A stretch of DNA of 5,908 nucleotides from Candidatus Sumerlaeota bacterium (GTDB lineage Bacteria; Sumerlaeota; Sumerlaeia; MWCT01), in contig JAPLSR010000055.1 in the NCBI GenBank assembly GCA_026398545.1, positions 1 to 5,908 of the forward strand. The letters run 5' to 3'. Position numbers and translations under genes: made by a program. The notes below the pieces were generated by a model that was not told the DNA's origin, made no database searches, and saw only the letters and a list, made by a program, of their open reading frames with translations. Below, piece after piece: positions 1-5,863 of the stretch; position 1 is the stretch's first letter; the number at the start of each line of letters is the position of its first letter.

Positions 1-2048
1 ATTCTTCCCTTTCTATCCATCGCGATGAATTCCGTAAGGGCATAGCCCATGCCCTGGATGAGACCTCCTTCAATTTGACCGTATGCCGCCTGCGGATTGA
101 TAGCCTTCCCCACATCATGCACCGCCCAGATATCCAGCACATTCACCTCGCCCGTTTCCATGTCCACCTCCACCTCGGCTATCTGGGTGGCGTATGAATA
201 TGTCACATAAGCCTTTCCCTGCCCGGTTTCAGGGTCCCAGGATGTTGGAGGGCTGACGAAGTATCCATGCTGGGTGAGGGAAATGTGTTGTGCGGCACAT
301 GCCTCCGCCACATCTTCAAAGGTGAGAGATATCTTTTCCGGTATTGAATCTGAGGAAAAATGTCCGCCTGTTATGGAGATATTTTCCGGTTCGCACTTGA
401 GGAGAGTTGCGGCGACGCCCTTCATGTCATTCATGACTTTTTTACAGGCGTCGAGGAGGGCATTTCCACTGACGTAAGTGGCACGGCTGGCAACGGTGGG
501 ACCACTATCACTCACCTGCATGGTGTCAACGGGAAGCATCCGCACATGCTCAGGGGATATACCGCCCAGACCTTCCGCCGTGATTTGGGTCAGGACGGTT
601 TGCATCCCCTGTCCCATGTCCGTTGTTCCAACGGCGAATAACACAGAGCCATCGGGCTTAACCTGGACATAAGCCTCAGCCACATCCATAGCCTTTCCCG
701 CCGCCCCCAGCCCCACGCCATAAATGAGGGCGCTACAGCCAATGCCGCGTCTTCTGGTGCCGATTATGAGAGGGTAATTTTTCCGCTTTTCATCCCAGAG
801 GCTTATCGCTTTTGCCTTTTCAAGTGTCTCAGTGATGCCGACGCTCCAGGGTAGAGACTGTCCCGTTGACGTATTATCCCCTGTGCGCAAGGCATTCTTC
901 ATCCGTAGTTCTATCGGGTCTATCCCGAGGATGCCCGCAATCTTATCCATCTGCCGCTCCATGGCAAAAACCACCTTGGGTGTGCCGAATCCGCGGAATG
1001 CCCCGCATGGCACTTTATTCGTGGCGCCGGCGTAAGCATCCACCTTTACATGGGGGATGCGGTATGGGCCATAACTGTGAAGGGCGCAGCGCCACAGGAC
1101 GGCAGGGGTGAGGGTGGCATAAGCACCGGCGTCAAGATAGATTTTGATTTCGCAGGCGGTCAGGGTGCCATCCTTTTTTGCGCCGGTGCGGTAGTAACAT
1201 CGTGAGGGATGTCTTTTACTGCTCAGAATGATATCATCATGGCGGTCGAGGATGAGTTTGACCGGACGTTTTGTCTTCCATGCGGCAAGCGCCGTCAGTC
1301 CGGCAAGGAGGGAGGGAACATCCTCCTTCCCCCCAAAGGCGCCACCGGTGGGTGTCTGGAGTATCCTGACCTTGTTATTCGGTAGACCGAGGATGGAACA
1401 GACAGCATTAAGGACATAAAAGGGGCATTGCATGGAACCCCACACCTCCATCGTCCCCTGCGGATCGGGGACAGCCACAATGCCCTGGGGCTCTAAGTAG
1501 GCATGTTCCTGATAGCCGGTTTCATAAACCCCTTCAACAATCACATCCGACACCTTGAAACCCGTTTCAGGATTGCCAGACCGGATTTTGTGATGTGCAA
1601 TCAGATTGCCTTCAGGATTGACCTGCGGGGCGTCAGGCTGGAGAGATTCCTCCGGGTCGAAAACCGGGGAAAGTTCCTCATATTCTACCAAAATGGCGTT
1701 GCGCGCCGCCTCAAGAATATCCCTGGTTTCAGCCACAATGACAGCAACCGGCTCGCCCGGATAAATGACCTTTTTCTCTGCGAGGAACGACCAGTCATGC
1801 TTGATGAGCGGGATAAAATTTTTCCCGGGAATATCTGCGGCGGTCAAAATGGCAAAAACACCGGGCAGGGAGAATGCCTTTGATGTTGAGATGCTATTAA
1901 TCAATGCGTGGGGAAGAGGACTGTAATAAATTGCCGCATAAAGCATGGATGGCAATGAGATGTCATCCACATACAATGTTTTCCCCGTTGCCTTGTCAAA
2001 GGCGTCCGGTCGCGGCAAAGGCTGACCCACAATCCGAAGTTTCTCCAT
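1..2048 (-). CDS. Xanthine dehydrogenase-type molybdopterin-binding subunit, 3' end cut by the window edge
   Basis: The minus strand reads open without a stop for 682 codons from the ATG at 2048 to the left edge. The family runs to about 750-790 residues, so roughly the last 80-100 are missing, including the segment with the catalytic glutamate. The protein hydroxylates purines or aldehyde-like substrates at a molybdenum-cytosine/pterin centre and passes electrons to 2Fe-2S and FAD partner subunits, normally in the cytoplasm. Seen directly: an N-terminal hammerhead domain (about 17-125), then two cofactor-binding domains carrying Gln207, GGAFGGKE at 235-242, AFRGFG at 350-355, GTTDMGQG at 474-481 and SRATYVSGNA at 521-530. 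Aligned from memory with bovine xanthine oxidase, Glu242 matches Glu802 and Arg320 matches Arg880, the purine-binding pair that aldehyde oxidases lack. The loop is not the VAYRCSFR type of form I CO dehydrogenase. A GGAAGGA ribosome site lies 7 nt before the ATG. No partner subunit is visible; they must lie downstream or elsewhere. Family assignment is firm, the purine substrate is likely but not proven. Confidence 0.93.
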   Translation of the reverse strand, partial: MEKLRIVGQPLPRPDAFDKATGKTLYVDDISLPSMLYAAIYYSPLPHALINSISTSKAFSLPGVFAILTAADIPGKNFIPLIKHDWSFLAEKKVIYPGEPVAVIVAETRDILEAARNAILVEYEELSPVFDPEESLQPDAPQVNPEGNLIAHHKIRSGNPETGFKVSDVIVEGVYETGYQEHAYLEPQGIVAVPDPQGTMEVWGSMQCPFYVLNAVCSILGLPNNKVRILQTPTGGAFGGKEDVPSLLAGLTALAAWKTKRPVKLILDRHDDIILSSKRHPSRCYYRTGAKKDGTLTACEIKIYLDAGAYATLTPAVLWRCALHSYGPYRIPHVKVDAYAGATNKVPCGAFRGFGTPKVVFAMERQMDKIAGILGIDPIELRMKNALRTGDNTSTGQSLPWSVGITETLEKAKAISLWDEKRKNYPLIIGTRRRGIGCSALIYGVGLGAAGKAMDVAEAYVQVKPDGSVLFAVGTTDMGQGMQTVLTQITAEGLGGISPEHVRMLPVDTMQVSDSGPTVASRATYVSGNALLDACKKVMNDMKGVAATLLKCEPENISITGGHFSSDSIPEKISLTFEDVAEACAAQHISLTQHGYFVSPPTSWDPETGQGKAYVTYSYATQIAEVEVDMETGEVNVLDIWAVHDVGKAINPQAAYGQIEGGLIQGMGYALTEFIAMDRKGR

Positions 2049-2055
2049 AAATAAA

Positions 2056-2062
2056 TCCTTCC
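2056..2062 (-). promoter_or_regulatory. Ribosome binding site of the xanthine dehydrogenase subunit gene
   Basis: GGAAGGA on the minus strand, 7 nt before the ATG at 2048-2046. It fixes that ATG as the start, which also gives the N-terminus expected for the family (MEKLRIVGQPLPRPDA, a variant of the usual VGxxxxRxDA opening). Confidence 0.7.
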
Positions 2063-2097
2063 GCACCGCACTATTTCTTTAAATATTCAAATTAAAT

Positions 2098-2125
2098 GTT
2101 ATCCACTTGACAGATGCGAAGTCAA
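2098..2125 (-). promoter_or_regulatory. Candidate sigma-70-type promoter for the xanthine dehydrogenase subunit gene
   Basis: On the minus strand TTGACT (2125-2120, five of six consensus bases) is followed after 16 bp by GATAAC (2103-2098, four of six). A start about 7 nt further on would give a leader of about 40-45 nt before the ATG at 2048. The spacer is AT-rich, so a chance match is possible, and no operator or riboswitch was recognised. Confidence 0.35.
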
Positions 2126-2202
2126 TAAAGGATCAATACAATAATGAAGTGAGAGGGCTCATTTTTCGGGGATAGAAACAAATCATTGACACATTTTTAT
2201 TC

Positions 2203-2230
2203 TTGCAATTGGATATTTTCGGCTTGTAAA
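2203..2230 (+). promoter_or_regulatory. Weak candidate promoter for the permease operon
   Basis: TTGCAA and TGTAAA, each four of six consensus bases, are separated by 16 bp on the plus strand, about 80 nt before the permease ATG. A perfect TTGACA just upstream (2186-2191) and the -10-like boxes at 2273-2278 and 2297-2302 are competing candidates, so the choice is uncertain. Confidence 0.2.
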
Positions 2231-2310
2231 TTCCTTTGCTTTTTTGATAAAGGACGCTGAGTGTATTCATTCTATATTTTAATTGATTACGAAGGTTATA
2301 CTCTTCTGGA

Positions 2311-3414
2311 ATGAGAATACTTGACCGTTACATACTTAGTGAATATTTATACACCCTGCTGGGTGTGCTCTTTGTATGTGTCGTTGTGCTCCTGGTATAT
2401 ATGATTATTGAAAACTATGATGAAATTTTAAAAAACGACCCGGGGTTGAAATACACCACGCTTTATTTTCTGAACAGTCTGCCATACAATCTGATGCAGG
2501 TTGTTCCCATGTCGGTGGCGATTGCGACACTCTTCACCGTGGGACTCTTTTCGCGACATCGGGAGATTGTGGCAATGGTGGCGGCGGGTATCAGCACTCA
2601 CCGCATTATCATCCCCCTTTTCCTGGCAACCCTGGGCGTCTCACTCGTGGCACTATTCTTCAATGAGCTCGTTGTGCCCGGATGTCAGGAACGTGCCCGT
2701 TATATACAGAAGGCATTTATTGAGGGGAAGGGGAAAAAGATTCAGACCCGGAGCAAGGAGATATTTGTCAAGGGACAGGGTCAGCGTTTTTATGTCATGG
2801 ATGCCTTTGACAGCAATACAAATGTGATGACAAGCCCCACAGTTATCGACCTTAACAGTAACGGCTCCTCACTCCTTTTGAGGATGGATGCCGACCGTGG
2901 TGCGCTTGTCAAGGTGCGGGGTCAGGGGAAGCTCTGGCGGTTTGACAATGTCCGCCGCTGGGAATTTGATGAGTCGGGTCGTCCCGTGAAATTTGAGAAG
3001 TTTGAAAAGCCGATTACATTGGAGATGGAGGAGGACCTGGAGAAATTTCTCAGTCATCGCAAAAAGCCGGAGGAAATGAATTTTTTTGAATTGAGGAAAT
3101 ATATAAACATCCTTGCGAACCGTGGTGAATCGGTGGGTTTTTACAGGACCGACCTTCATCTCAAGATAGCGTTCCCATTTGCCTCACTCATCATTGGGCT
3201 GATTTGTTTCTGTCTGGCAGTGCGCCTCGATGCGAGAAACATGGTTTTAGGGTATGCCCTTGGTGTGGTCTTTGCCATTGCGTATTATGGATTGACGGCG
3301 CTCAGCCAGGCGTTGGGACATCATCTGATATTGCCGCCGTCCGTTTCCGGCTGGATGTCCAATTGCATCTTTGCCACGTTGGGGGTCTTTTTCCTCCATC
3401 GTTTAACAATATAA
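2311..3414 (+). CDS. LptF/LptG (YjgP/YjgQ) family lipopolysaccharide-export permease
   Basis: Encodes a 367-residue inner-membrane protein of the family whose LptF and LptG members, with the LptB ATPase, extract lipopolysaccharide from the inner membrane and feed it to the LptC-LptA bridge. The length is typical. The sequence shows the family plan: three N-terminal membrane segments (about 11-33, 58-80, 98-118), a long soluble periplasmic beta-rich domain (about 125-240), and three C-terminal segments (about 284-304, 310-333, 347-364). The opening MRILDRYIL and the cytoplasmic coupling helix after segment 2 (SRHREIVAMVAAGIS, 81-95, the place where LptB docks) are family hallmarks. Whether it is the F or the G paralogue cannot be settled by eye. 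The partner permease, lptB, lptC and lptA are not in the window. The ATG fits the family N-terminus, but the ribosome site is poor: GAAGG lies 15 nt away and only CTGGA abuts the start. It heads the plus-strand run. Confidence 0.9.
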   Translation: MRILDRYILSEYLYTLLGVLFVCVVVLLVYMIIENYDEILKNDPGLKYTTLYFLNSLPYNLMQVVPMSVAIATLFTVGLFSRHREIVAMVAAGISTHRIIIPLFLATLGVSLVALFFNELVVPGCQERARYIQKAFIEGKGKKIQTRSKEIFVKGQGQRFYVMDAFDSNTNVMTSPTVIDLNSNGSSLLLRMDADRGALVKVRGQGKLWRFDNVRRWEFDESGRPVKFEKFEKPITLEMEEDLEKFLSHRKKPEEMNFFELRKYINILANRGESVGFYRTDLHLKIAFPFASLIIGLICFCLAVRLDARNMVLGYALGVVFAIAYYGLTALSQALGHHLILPPSVSGWMSNCIFATLGVFFLHRLTI

Positions 3415-3438
3415 AATAAGGGATGGGCGATTATCTCC

Positions 3439-3443
3439 GGGAG
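3439..3443 (+). promoter_or_regulatory. Ribosome binding site of the arginine phosphatase gene
   Basis: GGGAG lies 7 nt before the ATG at 3451 in the 36-nt gap after the permease stop; a second GAGG at 3445-3448 is too close to be optimal. This supports the ATG at 3451 as the start. Confidence 0.55.
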
Positions 3444-3450
3444 TGAGGTA

Positions 3451-4062
3451 ATGGAAGCCAGAAGAAAAGGGAAAAGGCATCTACTTTTTTTATGCACGGG
3501 GAACACCTGTCGCAGCCCCATGGCGGCGGGTTATATAAAAAAAATTCTTGATGAAAACAGGATTAAGAATATTGAGGTGAAAACTGCCGGTGTCATGACC
3601 GTTGCGGGACTTCTTGCCACACCGGAGGCTGTCCAGATTATGGATGCTGTCGGTGTTGACCTGCGCAAATACCGCTCCACCAAACTCACACCCGAGATGA
3701 TTAAAAAGGCTGACCTGATTCTCGGGATGACGCCTTTTCATGTGCAATCGGCGCTACGAATGTTGCCTGATGCGCGTGGGAAGACTTTTCTTCTGAAGGA
3801 ATACACAGGCAGCGACGTCCGCCATGCCCAGATAAGCGACCCCATGGGCTGCACCCTTGAGGTGTATAAACGGGTGTTCGGGGATATTAAGAGCGCCTGT
3901 GACAAGTTATTGAAGTCGGAATTCATTCTGGGCAGGAAGAAATCGGAAAAATGGGCGCATGAGGCAAAAAAGTCAAAACATCCGGCAGCGAAAACCATCA
4001 GGTCTAAATCTTTCTCCACACCCAAAGCACAAGGCAAAACTGTTAAGAAAAAGGTCCGTTGA
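3451..4062 (+). CDS. ywlE: YwlE-type low-molecular-weight protein arginine phosphatase with a lysine-rich C-terminal tail
   Basis: A 203-residue cytoplasmic phosphatase of the low-molecular-weight tyrosine phosphatase fold. The P-loop CTGNTCRS at 15-22 supplies the nucleophile Cys15 and phosphate-binding Arg21, and Asp130 in the DPMG motif is the general acid. Thr19 sits where Bacillus subtilis YwlE has Thr11, the residue known to favour phosphoarginine over phosphotyrosine (tyrosine phosphatases usually have Ile). LKEY at 115-118 also matches YwlE. The catalytic core ends near residue 155, the family's usual length. A further tail of about 45 residues is strongly basic: 16 Lys/Arg and only 2 acidic residues from 161 to 203. 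It looks disordered and I recognise no domain. The gene runs into glyA, its neighbour in the well-known ywlE-rpiB-glyA type cluster, here without rpiB. Arginine phosphatase activity is inferred from Thr19; a tyrosine phosphatase role remains possible. Confidence 0.88.
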   Translation: MEARRKGKRHLLFLCTGNTCRSPMAAGYIKKILDENRIKNIEVKTAGVMTVAGLLATPEAVQIMDAVGVDLRKYRSTKLTPEMIKKADLILGMTPFHVQSALRMLPDARGKTFLLKEYTGSDVRHAQISDPMGCTLEVYKRVFGDIKSACDKLLKSEFILGRKKSEKWAHEAKKSKHPAAKTIRSKSFSTPKAQGKTVKKKVR

Positions 4063-4064
4063 CA

Positions 4065-4070
4065 GGGAGA
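4065..4070 (+). promoter_or_regulatory. Ribosome binding site that decides the glyA start
   Basis: GGGAGA lies 6 nt before the TTG at 4077 and just after the phosphatase stop codon (4060-4062). It favours TTG 4077 over the upstream in-frame TTG 4059, whose nearest purine run is AAGG at 4051-4054 with only 4 nt of spacing. Confidence 0.55.
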
Positions 4071-4076
4071 AATCGC

Positions 4077-5327
4077 TTGACTCGCCTTGAACAAGTTGAC
4101 CCGGAAGTGGCTCGTGCCATCAGACTGGAACTGGAGCGCGAAACAGGCACACTGGAAATGATTGCCTCGGAGAATTTTGCGAGCCCGGCAGTGCTGGAGG
4201 CTACAGGGTCAGTCATGACAAACAAATATGCTGAAGGGTATCCCGGGAAGCGTTACTATGGCGGTTGTGGAAATGTGGATATTGTGGAAAATCTTGCCAT
4301 TGAACGTGCAAGGCGGCTTTTTGAAGCCGAACATGCCAATGTCCAGCCACATTCCGGCGCCCAGGCAAATATGGCGGCATATTTCGCCGTTCTTGAAACC
4401 GGCGACACAATTTTAGGCATGAACCTCTCCCATGGCGGACACCTTACACATGGCTCACCTGTCAATTTCTCTGGTAAATTGTTCAACGTAATCCCTTATG
4501 GAGTTCGGAAGGACACTGAGCAGATTGATTACGATGAGGTCATGCGGCTGACGCGGGAGCACAAACCTAAAATGATTATCGCCGGAGCCTCCGCATATCC
4601 GAGAACCATCAATTTTGAGCCATTCCGCGAGGTTGCGGATGAGGTGGGGGCATTTTTCCTCGTGGACATGGCGCATATCGCCGGTATTGTGGCAACCGGG
4701 TTTCATCCCAATCCCGTAAAATATGCCGATATTGTGACAAGCACCACCCACAAGACCCTGCGCGGACCCCGGAGCGGATTTATCCTGTGTCGGGAAAAGC
4801 ACGCTAAGAATATAGATAAGGCAGTCTTTCCATTTTCACAGGGCGGACCGTTAATGCACGTCATCGCCGCCAAGGCGGTTGCATTTTACGAAGCCTTGCA
4901 GCCTCCCTTCAAAAAATATATAGAACAGGTTCTCACCAATGCCAGTGCGCTGGGGGAGAGGATGGTGAAACACGGGCTCCGCCTTGTCTCCGGCGGGACG
5001 GACACCCATCTTATGCTTGTGGACCTCACACCCTTCGGCATCACAGGCAGGGCGGCTCAGACGTCACTTGAAGAGGCGGGCATCACGGTTAATAAGAATA
5101 TGATTCCTTTTGACACCAGGAAACCCATGGAGGCGAGCGGCATCCGCATCGGGACACCTGCCCTCACCACGAGAGGGATGAAAGAGGATGAGATGAGGAC
5201 CATTGGCGACTGGATTGCACAGGTGCTCAGAAGCCCTGATGATGAGAAAGTGAAGGCGGAGGTCAGAGGACAGGTGTCTGAACTCTGCTCACATTTCCCG
5301 CTTCATCGCGGGGTTTTTGATATATGA
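4077..5327 (+). CDS. glyA: Serine hydroxymethyltransferase
   Basis: Encodes a 416-residue PLP enzyme that interconverts serine plus tetrahydrofolate with glycine plus 5,10-methylene-tetrahydrofolate, the main supply of one-carbon units in the cytoplasm. It is nearly full-length identical in layout to Escherichia coli GlyA. Visible residues, numbered from TTG 4077: IASEN (29-33) with Ser31, NKYAEGYPGKRYYGG (49-63) with Tyr51 and Glu53, SHGGHLTHGSP (118-128), DMAH with Asp197 and His200, the PLP lysine Lys226 in THKTLRGPR, and Arg357 in GIRIGTP for the substrate carboxylate. The Asp-Lys spacing of 29 matches E. coli. I chose TTG 4077 because of the GGGAGA site before it and because IASEN then falls at the same position as in Geobacter-type GlyA as I recall it. 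TTG 4059 would add six residues and overlap the phosphatase stop. The loop usually written FPGxQGGP reads FPFSQGGP here. A terminator-like hairpin lies in the 3' end. Confidence 0.97.
   Translation: MTRLEQVDPEVARAIRLELERETGTLEMIASENFASPAVLEATGSVMTNKYAEGYPGKRYYGGCGNVDIVENLAIERARRLFEAEHANVQPHSGAQANMAAYFAVLETGDTILGMNLSHGGHLTHGSPVNFSGKLFNVIPYGVRKDTEQIDYDEVMRLTREHKPKMIIAGASAYPRTINFEPFREVADEVGAFFLVDMAHIAGIVATGFHPNPVKYADIVTSTTHKTLRGPRSGFILCREKHAKNIDKAVFPFSQGGPLMHVIAAKAVAFYEALQPPFKKYIEQVLTNASALGERMVKHGLRLVSGGTDTHLMLVDLTPFGITGRAAQTSLEEAGITVNKNMIPFDTRKPMEASGIRIGTPALTTRGMKEDEMRTIGDWIAQVLRSPDDEKVKAEVRGQVSELCSHFPLHRGVFDI
5297..5318 (+). terminator. Terminator-like hairpin inside the 3' end of glyA
   Basis: CCCGC (5297-5301) can pair with GCGGG (5308-5312) around a 6-nt loop, extendable by a T-G pair, and is followed by five T (5314-5318). 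The form is that of a short intrinsic terminator, but it lies inside the last codons of glyA, before the dCMP deaminase gene. With a five-base-pair stem it may be weak, partial or chance, since these bases also encode the end of GlyA. Confidence 0.3.
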
Positions 5328-5339
5328 TAGTTCACTTAT

Positions 5340-5344
5340 AAGGG
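5340..5344 (+). promoter_or_regulatory. Ribosome binding site of the dCMP deaminase gene
   Basis: AAGGG lies 3 nt before the GTG at 5348 and 12 nt before the in-frame TTG at 5357. Neither spacing is ideal, so the exact start of the deaminase is unsettled by three codons. Confidence 0.35.
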
Positions 5345-5347
5345 CAA

Positions 5348-5863
5348 GTGTGCATTTTGGATAAACGGTCAAAAAAAACAATTACTGATAAGCGCCCCTC
5401 CTGGAATGAGTATTTCATGGAGGTGGCGCATGTGGTGAGAAAGCGTTCAACCTGCTTGAGACGTAAGGTGGGTGCGGTTCTGGTGAAGGACAAGCGTATC
5501 CTTGCAACGGGTTATAATGGCGCTCCCTCAGGGCTGGCACACTGCGGCGAGGGGGGATGTCTGCGTGAGGAGTTGAATATCCCATCTGGTGAGAGGCACG
5601 AAATCTGCCGCGGCGCCCATGCGGAGCAGAATGCTATTGCCCAGGCGGCGCTCCTTGGTGTCAGCACGAGGGATTCCGAAATCTATGTGACGGCACATCC
5701 GTGCAGTGTCTGCGTTAAGATTTTAATCAACGCTGGCGTCAGGCGCATTGTATATAAGGGTTTATATCCTGACAAATTGGCTGTGGACCTCCTTGCCCAG
5801 TCTGCCATTCGTGTGGAGAGGTTCGGGCAATCGTCAAATAACAAAAATGAGGAGGAGAGATGA
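5348..5863 (+). CDS. dCMP deaminase (ComEB-like deoxycytidylate deaminase)
   Basis: Encodes a 171-residue zinc enzyme of the cytidine/deoxycytidylate deaminase superfamily that hydrolyses dCMP to dUMP, the precursor of dTMP, in the cytoplasm. Visible marks: RPSWNEYFMEVAHVV (16-30), the opening typical of dCMP deaminases; RSTC (33-36); GYNGAPSG (55-62), a substrate-binding loop; HAEQN (91-95) with zinc ligand His91 and proton shuttle Glu93; and PCSVC (118-122) with zinc ligands Cys119 and Cys122. The stretch with Cys66, Cys71, His84 and Cys87 resembles the second metal-binding region of phage-type dCMP deaminases. The extra N-terminal residues before RPSW and the charged C-terminus (NNKNEEER) are not conserved features. 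Start is GTG 5348, with TTG 5357 as an alternative. It lies 20 nt after glyA and its stop overlaps the next gene's ATG, so translation is probably coupled. The set of motifs argues against a tRNA adenosine deaminase or a cytidine deaminase. Confidence 0.92.
   Translation: MCILDKRSKKTITDKRPSWNEYFMEVAHVVRKRSTCLRRKVGAVLVKDKRILATGYNGAPSGLAHCGEGGCLREELNIPSGERHEICRGAHAEQNAIAQAALLGVSTRDSEIYVTAHPCSVCVKILINAGVRRIVYKGLYPDKLAVDLLAQSAIRVERFGQSSNNKNEEER
5851..5855 (+). promoter_or_regulatory. Ribosome binding site of the nucleotidyltransferase gene
   Basis: GGAGG, the strongest ribosome site in the window, lies 4 nt before the ATG at 5860, inside the last codons of the deaminase gene; a repeated GGAG within GGAGGAG gives a slightly different register. 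It confirms that the ATGA overlap holds a real start. Confidence 0.7.

Larger units (their letters stand above)
2049..2310. other. Divergent AT-rich intergenic region
   Basis: This 262-bp spacer separates the minus-strand dehydrogenase gene from the plus-strand permease gene, so both promoters should lie in it. It is clearly more AT-rich than the flanking genes. Plus-strand promoter-like pieces are TTGACA (2186-2191) with only poor -10 matches at normal spacing (TTGGAT 2209-2214), TTGCAA (2203-2208) with TGTAAA (2225-2230) at 16 bp, and isolated -10-like boxes TATATT (2273-2278) and TATACT (2297-2302). None is a convincing full promoter. No small open frame with a good ribosome site, no RNA gene and no clear regulator palindrome was seen. 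Confidence 0.6.

Noticed and set aside
274..1419. Several plus-strand frames of 60-95 codons
   Set aside because: All are antisense to the dehydrogenase gene, overlap one another and have low-complexity, non-family-like translations.
1503..1883. Plus-strand 126-codon open frame
   Set aside because: It lies fully opposite the well-supported dehydrogenase frame, has no ribosome site and resembles no family; it is a shadow of that gene.
1..2048. Possible frameshift or pseudogene in the dehydrogenase gene
   Set aside because: Reading all 682 codons gave no stop and every family motif in order and in one frame; only the window edge truncates it.
2107..2135. Perfect plus-strand TTGACA at 2107-2112 as a permease promoter
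   Set aside because: At 17 bp spacing the -10 position reads GGATCA; the good TACAAT at 2137-2142 is 24 bp away, too far for one promoter.
2186..2206. Sigma-54-like promoter (TGACAC with TTGCA)
   Set aside because: The GA and GC elements are 17 bp apart instead of about 10, and the -24 GG is missing.
3434..3443. CTCCGGGAG palindrome before the phosphatase gene as a hairpin
   Set aside because: The arms are four bases with a one-base loop, which cannot fold stably; the right half is simply the ribosome site.
3738..4094. Minus-strand 118-codon frame opposite the phosphatase tail
   Set aside because: It is antisense to a gene with intact catalytic motifs, and its composition is that expected from reading the lysine-rich tail backwards.
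4455..4802. Minus-strand 115-codon frame inside glyA
   Set aside because: It lies opposite highly conserved GlyA codons including the PLP lysine region; there is no start signal or family match.
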